From Sulfurihydrogenibium azorense Az-Fu1 (GTDB lineage: Bacteria > Aquificota > Aquificia > Aquificales > Hydrogenothermaceae): a stretch of DNA of 64,000 bases. The stretch covers positions 990,003-1,054,002 of the forward strand of contig NC_012438.1 of NCBI RefSeq assembly GCF_000021545.1, given 5' to 3'. This document shows positions 16,537-25,416 of the stretch, piece after piece; position 1 is the stretch's first letter, and every line of letters begins with the position of its first letter. The position numbers were made by a program, and so were the translations under genes. The notes beneath the pieces are model-generated. The model was given only the letters and a program-made list of their open reading frames with translations. It ran no database searches and was not told the DNA's origin.

Positions 16537-18072
16537 ATGCATCAAGGGATAGTTATTTTAGACTTTGGCTCGCAATACACACAACTTATAGCAAGAAGAA
16601 TAAGAGAGCTTCACATTTACAGTGAAATACTTCCTTACAACACACCAGTTGAAGAAATACTAAAACACAACCCAAAAGGAATAATATTCTCTGGTGGTCC
16701 TGCCTCTGTGTATGAAAAAGATGCACCAAAACCCGACGAAAGAGTTTACGACTTAGGACTACCTATACTTGGTATATGCTACGGACTACAACTTATAACT
16801 CATCACTTTGGCGGTGAAGTTGTAAAAGCAGACAAACACGAGTATGGAAGAGCCGAAATTCAAGTTTTAAACCATGAAGATTTATTCTACGAAATTCCTG
16901 AGTTTACCCACGTTTGGATGAGCCATGCAGACAAAGTTGTAAAACTACCACAAGGTTTTGAAGTCCTTGCAAGGTCTTTTAATGCACCTTATGCAGCTGT
17001 AAGGAATAAAGAAAAGAAAATCTGGGGTGTTCAGTTTCATCCGGAAGTAAGTCATACCCTTTTAGGAAAAGAGATTCTTAAAAACTTTGCAGTTAGAATA
17101 TGTGGCTGTAAACAAGACTGGACTATGGGTAACTTCCTTATGGAAGAGATTGTAAAAATAAGACAGACTGTCGGTAATAAAAAAGCCATATGTGCACTAT
17201 CTGGAGGAGTAGACTCATCAGTTGCAGCTGTTTTAGTTCATAACGCCATTGGAGATAACTTAACTTGTATATTTGTTGACAACGGATTACTTAGAAAAGG
17301 AGAGAGAGAACAAGTAGAAAAAACATTTAGAGATAACTTCCATATTCCTTTAATAGTAGTAGATGCAAGGGAAAGATTTTTAAATGCTTTAAAAGGTATA
17401 ACTGACCCGGAGCAAAAAAGAAAGATAATAGGAAACCTCTTTATAGAAGTATTTGAAGAAGAGGCCAAAAAGCTAAAAGATGTAGAGTTTTTAGTCCAAG
17501 GGACCTTGTACCCTGATGTTATAGAGAGTGTGTCTGTGAAAGGACCTTCTGCCGTTATAAAAACTCACCACAATGTAGGTGGTCTTCCAGAGAGAATGAA
17601 CTTAAAACTAATTGAACCTTTAAGAGAACTTTTCAAAGATGAAGTGAGAGAGCTTGGAAAAGAACTTGGTCTTCCTGATGAGATAATATACAGACAACCA
17701 TTTCCGGGTCCGGGTCTTGCTATAAGAGTGATAGGAGAAGTAACTCAAGAAAGTCTTGATATACTTAGAGAAGCCGATGCAATAGTTTTAGAAGAGATTA
17801 AAAAAGCCGGATTATACAAGGACCTATGGCAGTCATTTGCCGTTTTACTTCCAATCCATACAGTAGGAGTTATGGGAGATTATAGAACTTACGAGAAAGT
17901 TATTGCAGTTAGAGCTGTAGAAAGTAGTGATGGTATGACAGCTGACTGGGCAAGACTTCCCTACGACCTGTTGGATACAATTATGAGAAGGATAATAAAC
18001 GAAGTAAAAGGTGTAAATAGGGTAGTGTACGATATATCTTCTAAACCACCTGCAACGATAGAGTGGGAATAA
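16537..18072 (+). CDS. guaA: GMP synthase (glutamine-hydrolysing)
   Basis: Converts XMP to GMP with ATP and glutamine. 511 aa, the usual length. The N-terminal class I amidotransferase has the nucleophile in GICYGLQL and the catalytic pair in FHPEVSHT. The central ATP-pyrophosphatase P-loop is [12 protein letters not shown]. The C-terminal dimerisation domain contains [12 protein letters not shown] and ends with the XMP-binding [16 protein letters not shown] is 8 bp before the ATG. It is followed after 1 bp by the patatin gene. Confidence 0.98.
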   Translation: MHQGIVILDFGSQYTQLIARRIRELHIYSEILPYNTPVEEILKHNPKGIIFSGGPASVYEKDAPKPDERVYDLGLPILGICYGLQLITHHFGGEVVKADKHEYGRAEIQVLNHEDLFYEIPEFTHVWMSHADKVVKLPQGFEVLARSFNAPYAAVRNKEKKIWGVQFHPEVSHTLLGKEILKNFAVRICGCKQDWTMGNFLMEEIVKIRQTVGNKKAICALSGGVDSSVAAVLVHNAIGDNLTCIFVDNGLLRKGEREQVEKTFRDNFHIPLIVVDARERFLNALKGITDPEQKRKIIGNLFIEVFEEEAKKLKDVEFLVQGTLYPDVIESVSVKGPSAVIKTHHNVGGLPERMNLKLIEPLRELFKDEVRELGKELGLPDEIIYRQPFPGPGLAIRVIGEVTQESLDILREADAIVLEEIKKAGLYKDLWQSFAVLLPIHTVGVMGDYRTYEKVIAVRAVESSDGMTADWARLPYDLLDTIMRRIINEVKGVNRVVYDISSKPPATIEWE

Positions 18073-18073
18073 T

Positions 18074-18826
18074 TTGAAGATAGGTTTAGTGTTATCAGGA
18101 GGAGCTGTAAGGGGGCTTGCCCATGTGGGCGTCCTCAAAGCCCTTGAAGAAAAAGGCATAAAACCCGACTTTGTTTCAGGGGTAAGTGCAGGCTCTATTG
18201 TAGGTGTGTTTTACTGTAGTGGCTACACTCCAAAAGAGATGGAAGAAATAGCCCTTAAAACCAACTTTACAACTATGATAAAACCATCTCTATCAAAAAA
18301 AGCTTTTTTCAGTTTAGACAGTATTGAAGACTTTTTAAAAAAGTATATTCATCACAAAAAGTTAGAAGAGTTAAAAATACCTTTTTATGTTACCGTAACT
18401 AACCTAAACACTGCTAATGTAGATTTTTTTAGTGAAGGAGATTTAATAAAGATAATAAAAGCTTCTTGCTCTATTCCTGTAATGTTTAAACCTGTAAAGA
18501 TAGGAGAGTACTATTACGTTGATGGTGGAATTATGAATAACCTACCTGTAGAACCTTTACTTGATAAAACCCAGTACATTATAGGCAGTGAAGTAAACCC
18601 ATTCTTACCAGAAGAAAAAGATTTTAGTAATGTTATCTCCATAGGGATAAGAAGTTTTTATCTTGCAGTTAGGTCTAACATAGAGTCAAGGAAAAACTAC
18701 TGCAACCTTTTTATCCAACCACCAGACCTTGTAAAAATCCCTCTTTTTGCAACATGGAAATCCAAAGAAGCAATAGATATTGGCTATAACTACACAAAAA
18801 ACTTACTTAAAGATTTAAATCTTTAA
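18074..18826 (+). CDS. Patatin-like phospholipase, RssA/NTE family
   Basis: 250 aa. The oxyanion hole motif LSGGAVRGLAHVG is at residues 6-18, the catalytic serine in GVSAGS (about 35-40) and the catalytic aspartate in DGGIMNN. Members hydrolyse acyl ester bonds of phospholipids, and the physiological substrate is unknown. A TTG start 1 bp after the guaA stop implies co-transcription and probably translational coupling. The 3' end overlaps the convergent ABC exporter gene by 20 bp. Confidence 0.88.
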   Translation: MKIGLVLSGGAVRGLAHVGVLKALEEKGIKPDFVSGVSAGSIVGVFYCSGYTPKEMEEIALKTNFTTMIKPSLSKKAFFSLDSIEDFLKKYIHHKKLEELKIPFYVTVTNLNTANVDFFSEGDLIKIIKASCSIPVMFKPVKIGEYYYVDGGIMNNLPVEPLLDKTQYIIGSEVNPFLPEEKDFSNVISIGIRSFYLAVRSNIESRKNYCNLFIQPPDLVKIPLFATWKSKEAIDIGYNYTKNLLKDLNL

Positions 18827-20465
18827 ACGTTCCTTCTTTAATTAATTTACCGTTTTCAAAAAACAAGATTTTATCACACTTTTCTAACGTTTTTAATCTG
18901 TGGGCTATAATGAGGACTGTTTTATCAGAAAAATAAGTGTATATACTATCCATAACATACTTTTCTGTTTCTATATCTAAAGCAGAAGTCCCTTCATCTA
19001 CTATAACTATCTCAGGGTTTTTTAAAAATATCCTTGCTATAGCAATTCTCTGTCTTTCTCCACCAGATAAACTACTACCTCTTTCTCCTACCATCATTTT
19101 TATTCCGTCTTTATGTTTAAAAACAAAATCAGCTTTTGCAAGATTTAAAGCTTTGATAATCTCTTCTTGAGTTGCATCAGGTTTTACTATCCTGAGATTA
19201 TTTTCAACAGTATCGTTAAAGATAAAGACATCTTGAGATACAACCGCTATCTTTTCCCTTAAAGATTTAATACTGTAATCTTTAAGTTCTTTATCGTCTA
19301 AAAGTATCTTTCCTTCATAGTTTCTATAAATTCCATAAAGTAGTTTTACAAAACTGCTTTTTCCACTACCTGTAGGACCCACAATACCTACCTTCAGACC
19401 TTTTTTAATTTCTACATTTACATCTTTTAATATGTAGTGGCTATCTATCTTTAAACTAACATTTTCATATTTTACTTTTTCTTTTAAAGTTTGGAAATTC
19501 TCTCCTTTTTCTTCTTCTTGAGGTAAATCTAAAACAAATAAAATTCTTTCTACAATGGGAGTTATAACCTTCACTTGAAGTAGTCCCCTTTGAAGTATCT
19601 GAAGGGAGTTAACAAGTATCAGTAAAGCAGATAGAAAAGAAAATAAAGCACCAGTTGTTAATTCTCCGTTTATTATCCTTATTCCACCGTAGAGTATTAT
19701 CCCAGAAGCTGCAAAGTAAGATGCAACTTCAATTGACGAGAGAAAAAAAACATCGTAAAGAGCACTTTTTCTCTGATTTTTAAAAAAGGTTTGGTTTATC
19801 TTTTCAAAGATGTTAAGTATAAACTCTTTTTTAAAAAGTTTAACCGTTTCAAGTCCTGATATAACTTGATTTAAAAATTGGGTATACTCTGATGCAGACT
19901 CTTGAACCTTTTGAGAGTACTTTTTTCTTTTATTCCCAAAGTAGTTAAAAGATAAAGCAAATAAAGGAGTTGCCACTAAGAATATAGTAAACAACTTCCA
20001 GTCCATATATACAAGAACAAAAACCATTGCAACTACTGTAAAAATCTGGGTAAAAAGATCTATTCCTAAAAATATCATAGAGTTTCTAAAGGCTTCTACA
20101 TCGTTTGTTGCTCTACTTAGAATATCTCCATACTTTTTCCCTAAAAATGCCGTAAAATCTACATTTATAATTTTTTTGAATATCTCTTCTCTAATGTTTT
20201 TTACTACTTTGGCAAGGGCAAGGGGAAATAGGTATTCTTTTAAGATAAAACCAAGTTGTTTTAAAATGGCCAGTCCTAAAATTAAGAGGATTATAAATTT
20301 TAACTTTTCTAAATCTTTTTCTATAAAAACTTTATCTATGACATCTTTTACAATAAGAGTTAGTCCTGATAAGCTTGCAGCTTCTATTAAACTTCCTACA
20401 AGTGAGAAAAAAAGTAAAACCCAGTAAGGTTTAAATCTTTGGTAAATAAATCTTAAAGCTAAAAT
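18807..20465 (-). CDS. ABC exporter (MsbA/multidrug type), probable ATT start
   Basis: A fused six-helix membrane domain and ATPase, about 552 aa from an ATT at 20463-20465. The first ATG in frame (20078) would delete the first ~129 residues, including several helices and conserved text such as FLGKKYGDILSRATNDVE, so it cannot be the start. The frame is open up to a TAA at 20487, and GGGAG lies 6 bp before the ATT. CTG at 20469-20471 is the alternative. ATPase motifs are GPTGSGKSS, LSGGERQR, VIVDEG and AHR. Lipid A/lipid flipping or drug efflux are both possible. Confidence 0.85.
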   Translation of the reverse strand: MLALRFIYQRFKPYWVLLFFSLVGSLIEAASLSGLTLIVKDVIDKVFIEKDLEKLKFIILLILGLAILKQLGFILKEYLFPLALAKVVKNIREEIFKKIINVDFTAFLGKKYGDILSRATNDVEAFRNSMIFLGIDLFTQIFTVVAMVFVLVYMDWKLFTIFLVATPLFALSFNYFGNKRKKYSQKVQESASEYTQFLNQVISGLETVKLFKKEFILNIFEKINQTFFKNQRKSALYDVFFLSSIEVASYFAASGIILYGGIRIINGELTTGALFSFLSALLILVNSLQILQRGLLQVKVITPIVERILFVLDLPQEEEKGENFQTLKEKVKYENVSLKIDSHYILKDVNVEIKKGLKVGIVGPTGSGKSSFVKLLYGIYRNYEGKILLDDKELKDYSIKSLREKIAVVSQDVFIFNDTVENNLRIVKPDATQEEIIKALNLAKADFVFKHKDGIKMMVGERGSSLSGGERQRIAIARIFLKNPEIVIVDEGTSALDIETEKYVMDSIYTYFSDKTVLIIAHRLKTLEKCDKILFFENGKLIKEGTFKDLNL

Positions 20466-20537
20466 TGCCAGCTCCCAAAAGTTATATTAGAGTGTAGATA
20501 ATATATCACAAGATTTGATTTGATGAGAAGAAGAGAT

Positions 20538-20564
20538 AACTCCCCTGCGTAAACAGGGGAAGTT
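20538..20564 (-). terminator. Hairpin terminator after tpx
   Basis: CCCCTG (20542-20547) pairs with CAGGGG (20554-20559) and the stem extends through AACT/AGTT with one bulged base. On the minus strand it is followed by a T-rich tract (TTATCTCTTCTTCTC). Confidence 0.6.
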
Positions 20565-20570
20565 AAAGGG

Positions 20571-21080
20571 TTATTTCAATAAGTTAGCTACAGCTTGTAA
20601 AACTTCGTCGTAGTTAGGCTCTTCTGTTATTTCTGGAACTATTTGTTTGTAAGTAACAGTTCCATCTTTGTCTACTACAAATACAGCTCTTGCAAGTATT
20701 CCTTTTAATGCTCCTTCAGCTATTAAAACTCCGTACTTTTCCATATCTCTGTATCTAAAGTCAGATGCAACAGTGATATTTCCAATGTTGAAAGACTCAC
20801 AGAATCTTTTTTCTGCAAATGGTAGGTCCATAGATACAACTGTCACGTCAACATCGTATCCTGCACACTTTTCATTGAAAGTTTTTGTTTCTTTTTCACA
20901 AACAGGTGTGTCTAAAGATGGAACTGTGATAATGACTTGAACTTTTCCTTTTGCTCCACCTATTCTTTTTTCTGATAAATCAGATGCTACTACTACAGCT
21001 TCTGGAGCTTTGTCTCCTACGTTGAGTTGTGGTCCTGCTAATGCCACAGGATTTCCCTTTAAATTTACTGTTGTTGCCAT
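20571..21080 (-). CDS. tpx: Thiol peroxidase (atypical 2-Cys peroxiredoxin)
   Basis: 169 aa from ATG 21080. The longer reading from TTG 21095 starts inside the Shine-Dalgarno region (GGGAGG, 21088-21093) and is wrong. The peroxidatic Cys is about residue 61 in SLDTPVCEKET, and the resolving Cys is about residue 94 in AEKRFCESF. It reduces H2O2 and alkyl hydroperoxides using thioredoxin. It is monocistronic, between a hairpin terminator and a weak promoter (TTAAAC, 17 bp, TATAAC on the minus strand, about 21110-21140). Confidence 0.95.
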   Translation of the reverse strand: MATTVNLKGNPVALAGPQLNVGDKAPEAVVVASDLSEKRIGGAKGKVQVIITVPSLDTPVCEKETKTFNEKCAGYDVDVTVVSMDLPFAEKRFCESFNIGNITVASDFRYRDMEKYGVLIAEGALKGILARAVFVVDKDGTVTYKQIVPEITEEPNYDEVLQAVANLLK

Positions 21081-21166
21081 TACAACACCTCCCAAAAAAT
21101 TTGGTTATAATTTTAACGGAAGCTTGGTTTAAGTAATATGATAGTAATCAAAGTTATTTTTAATAA

Positions 21167-21195
21167 TTGACAGAGTTTTCTCAAAGTGCTATCTT
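21167..21195 (+). promoter_or_regulatory. Promoter of tRNA-Ala
   Basis: Consensus TTGACA (21167-21172), exactly 17 bp, TATCTT (21190-21195). The tRNA begins 10 bp later, as expected for a short 5' leader. Confidence 0.75.
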
Positions 21196-21205
21196 ATTAA
21201 TATAT

Positions 21206-21278
<73 letters not shown>

Positions 21279-21282
21279 TTAT

Positions 21283-22668
21283 TTAAAGCACACCACCTAA
21301 AGTTAATCTTTTTATCCTAACTGTAGGTTGAGCATCACTTACAGGAGCTCTCTGTCCATCTTTTCCACAAGTTCCAATAGCCCATCCTAAATCGTATCCA
21401 ACAGCATCTATATCCATTAAAGCTTGAGGTCCATTACCTATTAAAGTTGCTCCTTTTATAGGGTATGTTATTTCTCCGTTTTCTATTCTGTATCCTTCTA
21501 TTATCTCAAATACAAAGTCTCCGTTGACTGTGTTTACCTGTCCACCACCCATTTTTACTACGTATATACCGTCTTTTGTATCTTTTATTATATCTGATGG
21601 GTTATCTTTTCCTGCATCTATGTAAGTGTTTGTCATTCTAACAATTGGTATGTTTTTATAGCCGTCCCTTCTTCCGTTTCCGGTTGACTGTTTTCCTTCT
21701 TTCATAGCAGTTAACCTATCGTACATATAACCTACTAAAACTCCATTGTCTATTAAAACTTTCCTTTGAGCAGGAACGCCTTCATCATCAAAAGTAAAAG
21801 AGCCATTTTTACCTTTTAATGTTCCATCGTCTATAACTGTAACAAGGTCTGAGGCTACTTTTTGTCCTAATTTTCCTTTATAGACTGATAAACCTTGATT
21901 TACAAGGTCTGCTTCTAATCCGTGTCCTACAGCTTCATGAATCATAGTTCCACCAGCATGGGAAGACATAACAACGGTAAAACTTCCAGCTGGTGCAGGT
22001 TTTGCTTTTAGTCCTAAAACGGCTCTCTCAGCTGCCTTTGTAGCTACATAGTCAATAACATCTATAAAATCTTCGTTAAACAGTTCGTATCCTACACTTC
22101 CACCAGTTGCTTCATAACCCCGGTATAAAGAAGTTCCATCACTTGCTATCGCTTCAACAAAGAATACAACTCTTACTTGATGGTCTTCTACAATTTCTCC
22201 TAATGAGTTTATGATTAGGATGTCTCTTTTTACATCTCTTAGCGTTACTGAGACTTGTTTTATTCTTTCATCGTATGACCTTGCTATTTCGTTTGCCCTT
22301 TCTAATATATCTTTTTTCTTTCTTATATCAAACTCATCTGGGTCTATTAAAACCTCTGTTTTACCTACATAATGGCTTTTTCCTACTGCAATTTTTCCTT
22401 CTCCTTCATATTTAGCCAAAGTTTTTGCAAGGTTTAAGAGATTCTCGTAGGTTAAATCACTTGTGTATCCATAGTTTGTTTTAAAGTTTTTTATAAGCCG
22501 TAAGCCTACACCAGTATCTCTTCCACTGTTGACTTTTTCTATCTTGTTATCTTCCAAGTTAAGTGTTAAACTTTTTAAATCTTCAAAAAATATCTCTCCG
22601 TACTCTCCTTTATCAGCCATTAAAGCTGTAAGTATGTATGGTGCTTTTTCTCTGATTAGCTCTTTCAT
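21283..22668 (-). CDS. tldD: Metalloprotease TldD
   Basis: 461 aa. The metal-binding HEAVGHGLEAD lies in the middle of the protein. Downstream are the conserved DDEGVPAQR and the glycine-rich NGRRDGYKNIP. TldD and TldE form a heterodimeric barrel protease that clips unfolded or modified peptides (known for microcin B17 maturation and CcdA turnover), with TldD carrying the metal site. AAGGAGGAAAT precedes the ATG. The partner (tldE/pmbA) starts at the right end of this window, about 40 kb away and not co-transcribed. Confidence 0.95.
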   Translation of the reverse strand: MKELIREKAPYILTALMADKGEYGEIFFEDLKSLTLNLEDNKIEKVNSGRDTGVGLRLIKNFKTNYGYTSDLTYENLLNLAKTLAKYEGEGKIAVGKSHYVGKTEVLIDPDEFDIRKKKDILERANEIARSYDERIKQVSVTLRDVKRDILIINSLGEIVEDHQVRVVFFVEAIASDGTSLYRGYEATGGSVGYELFNEDFIDVIDYVATKAAERAVLGLKAKPAPAGSFTVVMSSHAGGTMIHEAVGHGLEADLVNQGLSVYKGKLGQKVASDLVTVIDDGTLKGKNGSFTFDDEGVPAQRKVLIDNGVLVGYMYDRLTAMKEGKQSTGNGRRDGYKNIPIVRMTNTYIDAGKDNPSDIIKDTKDGIYVVKMGGGQVNTVNGDFVFEIIEGYRIENGEITYPIKGATLIGNGPQALMDIDAVGYDLGWAIGTCGKDGQRAPVSDAQPTVRIKRLTLGGVL

Positions 22669-22788
22669 ATTTCCTCCTTATAAACCTAACAAGAATACTA
22701 ATTCTTCCTTATAGTAAATATTGTACTGCATTTAATCCTTTTTTATCTAAAAATATGTAAAAAACTTTAATTTTAAAGCTTTTCAAAA

Positions 22789-22814
22789 TTATTTTATTAT
22801 TATACTCTTTTAAT
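22789..22814. repeat. 26-bp direct repeat, left of IS
   Basis: Begins TTATTTTATTA and ends ACTCTTTTAAT. It is identical in all 26 bases to 23779-23804 and abuts the IS terminal repeat at 22815. It behaves like a target duplication, though unusually long. Confidence 0.85.
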
Positions 22815-22841
22815 ACGTTGAGTGAGAAATTAATGCCATAA

Positions 22842-23678
22842 TTAAACCTCACAGTACCTGAAAAAGCTATAACCTATTGCATAAGCATACAAATATGAAA
22901 GAAGCGTTATACCTTTTCTCCATCTGCTAAGAGCGTTAAATTGTTTTAACCTTGAAAATACGCTCTCAATAATCTGCCTTTGAGCTTTATCCTCTTTTGT
23001 CTCACATACGATAACATTCTCACATCCTCTATAGCCTTTGTCTCCTATTACTTCAAAAAGGCTTATAAGTCTTTTAAACCAAATACTAGTTTTTGCTCTT
23101 AACCTAAAAGATTTAACTTCATGATAACTTGCTGGATGAAACCAAATGTCATAAACTCTTCCCTTTGTATCACAAATTATCATAACAAGCACTCCATAGT
23201 ATATCTCTTCAAATTTTACTCTTTTTTTGTAGTGTTGACTGTATAGATTTCTTTTTCTTCTTACCCAAAACTTCTTTCCATTAAATCTCTTTATTCTCTG
23301 GGTTTTTGCTCTGTTTACATTAGCTACTGGAAGTATTGTACCATCTACTATAAGCCTTGGTTTTTTATTAGATACCAAAACTTCTATAATTACAGACAGT
23401 ATTCTCATTTGTAGATATATTCTAAGCAGTTCGTATATTCTTTTAATTCTTGATTTTCTGAATATGTGATAAGACTTTATAGAGTCATCAATAAATTGTC
23501 TTGCTATTTTCAAAACAGGCATTCCAGTTATGTATGATAAGATGAAAACTGCTGCTATTTCTTCATCGGTAATTTTTGGTTTTCTACCAGCATTAGATTT
23601 AGCTGTATTCTTATAAAAAGAAACTTTAAATGATTGAAAATTTTTGAGAAGTATGTTATAAAACTTTTCCAGTTGCAT
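22842..23678 (-). CDS. DDE transposase (IS4/IS5-like superfamily)
   Basis: 278 aa from ATG 23678, with GGGAGG 8 bp upstream. The longer reading from TTG 23693 begins inside the ribosome binding site. An N-terminal helix-turn-helix-like part (GRKPKITDEEIAAVF) precedes the catalytic core. The first Asp is in LIVDGTIL (about 112), the second in VIGDKGYRGCEN, and the Glu in IIESVFSRLKQF. The frame is intact and codon use matches the AT-rich genome, so it may be active. The exact ISfinder family cannot be fixed without a search. Confidence 0.9.
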   Translation of the reverse strand: MQLEKFYNILLKNFQSFKVSFYKNTAKSNAGRKPKITDEEIAAVFILSYITGMPVLKIARQFIDDSIKSYHIFRKSRIKRIYELLRIYLQMRILSVIIEVLVSNKKPRLIVDGTILPVANVNRAKTQRIKRFNGKKFWVRRKRNLYSQHYKKRVKFEEIYYGVLVMIICDTKGRVYDIWFHPASYHEVKSFRLRAKTSIWFKRLISLFEVIGDKGYRGCENVIVCETKEDKAQRQIIESVFSRLKQFNALSRWRKGITLLSYLYAYAIGYSFFRYCEV

Positions 23679-23689
23679 TTTTTGACCTC

Positions 23690-23733
23690 CCAAAAGTAGT
23701 TTGGGTATATTATAACCCGAGCTACTTTTGGCT
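23690..23733 (-). promoter_or_regulatory. Large hairpin in the transposase 5' leader
   Basis: An outer stem CCAAAAGTAG/CTACTTTTGG encloses an inner GGGTTATA/TATACCC-type stem. It ends at the GGGAGG of the transposase. Such hairpins commonly sequester or insulate transposase translation from outside transcripts. This role is inferred. A simpler palindrome occupies the same place at 15888-15908. Confidence 0.6.
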
Positions 23734-23778
23734 TTTTATTAGAAATAAAATTGAAAAAATGAATTTCTCACTCAAGGT

Positions 23779-23804
23779 TTATTTTATTATTATACTCTTT
23801 TAAT
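23779..23804. repeat. 26-bp direct repeat, right of IS
   Basis: Identical to 22789-22814 and directly adjacent to the right terminal repeat, which ends at 23778. The 215 bp between this copy and the next gene hold nothing further that I can identify. Confidence 0.85.
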
Positions 23805-24019
23805 TTTGTTTGATTTTGATAGTTTTTTAGAGAAGAGCGTTGTTAACAGCTGCTTGACTTTTTAACCATTTTATATTACATTTATACGAATAAAAAAACA
23901 CTTACGAGACTTTAAAAAATGAGTAATATATACACACTCTTTACCTGCAGTTTAACAAGTTAATCAAGTATTCATATTTAGATAAAACGGATAAGAAAGA
24001 TGGGACGGACGGAAAAGTT

Positions 24020-24379
24020 ATGGGAAAAAAAGAGATTCAAGACCTTTTTGAAAGGTTAAAAGACCTTCTTTTAGTTGAAAAAGATTTAATAGTAAAGGCT
24101 ATAAATGACTCTCAAGCTGTAGATCAGTTAAATAAAGTTGTGGAAGAAAAAAGAGAAGTGTTGTTAAAACTTGCAAACTATAACCCTGAAGACTTTAAAG
24201 GGTTTGAAAACATGGTAAGAGAGATTCAAGACCTTTCAAAAAGTAATATGATCCTCTCCCAAGCAAATTTAAAGTTTATAGAATCTGTATTTGATAGTAT
24301 TTTTGAGAATGCTTCTACTTACTCTACAGAAGGTCAGATAAAAAAACAATCTTCAAGTATTATCAATAAAAAAGCTTAA
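24020..24379 (+). CDS. FlgN-like flagellar export chaperone
   Basis: 119 aa and almost entirely alpha-helical. It shows the pattern of FlgN-type chaperones, which escort the hook-filament junction proteins FlgK and FlgL: an N-terminal LxxLLxxEKDLI helix, a central helical pair, and a C-terminal TYSTEGQIKK...IINKKA resembling the Y-x-x-x-GQ...A tail of FlgN. It is alone, 12 bp ahead of a reductase gene, and 10 kb from the filament cluster. The ribosome binding site is poor (GGAAAAG). The call rests on the tail and size only. Confidence 0.6.
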   Translation: MGKKEIQDLFERLKDLLLVEKDLIVKAINDSQAVDQLNKVVEEKREVLLKLANYNPEDFKGFENMVREIQDLSKSNMILSQANLKFIESVFDSIFENASTYSTEGQIKKQSSSIINKKA

Positions 24380-24390
24380 AGGGGGCTTTT

Positions 24391-25416
24391 ATGAGAGCTG
24401 CATACTACGATAGATTAGAAGGCTACAAGGCTATAAAAATAGGAGATTTTCCTGCTCCTGAAATTAGTGAAGATGAGGTTTTAGTAAACATAAAGGCATT
24501 TTCGTTAAACCATCTTGATGTATGGGTTATGGAAGGAAAATATCCTGCAAACATACCTCTTCCTCACATATTTGCATCTGACGGAGCTGGAGTAGTTGCA
24601 AAAGTTGGAAAAAATGTAAAACATTTAAAAGAAGGAGATAGGGTTGTAGTGTTTTCTGGACTTTCCTGTGGTGTTTGTGAAAAATGTCTATCAGGGAAGG
24701 ATAATGAATGTAATAGTTTTAGACCTCTTGGCGTACTGGAAGATGGAGTTTCAGCAGAGTACGTTAAAGTTCCAGCTGTAAATGTTTTCAAAATCCCTGA
24801 AAACTTGTCTTTTGAAAAAGCAAGCTGTATTCCTATCACTTATATAACATCTTGGCATTCTCTAATAACAAGGTCGGGAATAAAACAGGGGGATACAGTG
24901 TTAATTCACGGTGGTGGAAGCGGTGTCGGGACAGCTTTAATCCAGATAGCCAAACTTTACAACGCAACAGTTATAACAACTGTAGGAGATGACTGGAAAG
25001 TAGAAAAATGTAAAGAGATAGGAGCTGACTTTGTTATAAACTACAATAAAGAAGACTTTGTAGAAAAAGTTAAAGAGTATACAAAGGACCAGCTTTGTGA
25101 TATTGTGGTAGACCATATAGGTGCAGCTACATTTTCAAAATCTCTCTCCTGCGGGAAAAGGGGAGGAAAAGTAGTTACCTTTGGCTCAACGACAGGAGCT
25201 GACACTCAAGTTAACTTAAGGTACATATTTGGTAAAAATCTTACAATTCACGGAGTTTATATGGGTACAAAAGGAGAGTTTGCAACTATGTTAAAACTAT
25301 TTCCTGATAAACTCGATCCTGTCATAGATTCTATATTTGACTTAGAAGATGTCCAAAAAGCCTATGAAAAACTTTTAAGCAGGCAGTTTTTTGGGAAAAT
25401 CGTGGTAAGAGTATGA
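24391..25416 (+). CDS. Medium-chain dehydrogenase/reductase (zinc-type alcohol dehydrogenase/quinone oxidoreductase family)
   Basis: 341 aa. The GroES-like N-terminus carries the four structural-zinc cysteines in CGVCEKCLSGKDNEC (about residues 92-106). The Rossmann domain has HGGGSGVGTALIQIAK near residue 170. The usual catalytic-zinc cysteine near residue 38 is not seen (the stretch reads SLNHLDVWV), so the enzyme looks more like a quinone-oxidoreductase type than a true alcohol dehydrogenase. Its substrate is unknown. Its stop overlaps the start of the znuC-like gene (ATGA), which suggests one transcript. Confidence 0.85.
   Translation: MRAAYYDRLEGYKAIKIGDFPAPEISEDEVLVNIKAFSLNHLDVWVMEGKYPANIPLPHIFASDGAGVVAKVGKNVKHLKEGDRVVVFSGLSCGVCEKCLSGKDNECNSFRPLGVLEDGVSAEYVKVPAVNVFKIPENLSFEKASCIPITYITSWHSLITRSGIKQGDTVLIHGGGSGVGTALIQIAKLYNATVITTVGDDWKVEKCKEIGADFVINYNKEDFVEKVKEYTKDQLCDIVVDHIGAATFSKSLSCGKRGGKVVTFGSTTGADTQVNLRYIFGKNLTIHGVYMGTKGEFATMLKLFPDKLDPVIDSIFDLEDVQKAYEKLLSRQFFGKIVVRV

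Larger units (their letters stand above)
22815..23778 (-). mobile_element. Complete IS of 964 bp with 17-bp terminal inverted repeats
   Basis: The left end is ACGTTGAGTGAGAAATT. The right end, read inward, is ACCTTGAGTGAGAAATT, with one mismatch. It holds one transposase gene on the minus strand and is flanked by perfect 26-bp direct repeats. The same ends occur at 13967-13983 and 15831-15847. A strong hairpin upstream of the transposase Shine-Dalgarno is shared in design with the 15.8-kb fragment. Confidence 0.92.
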
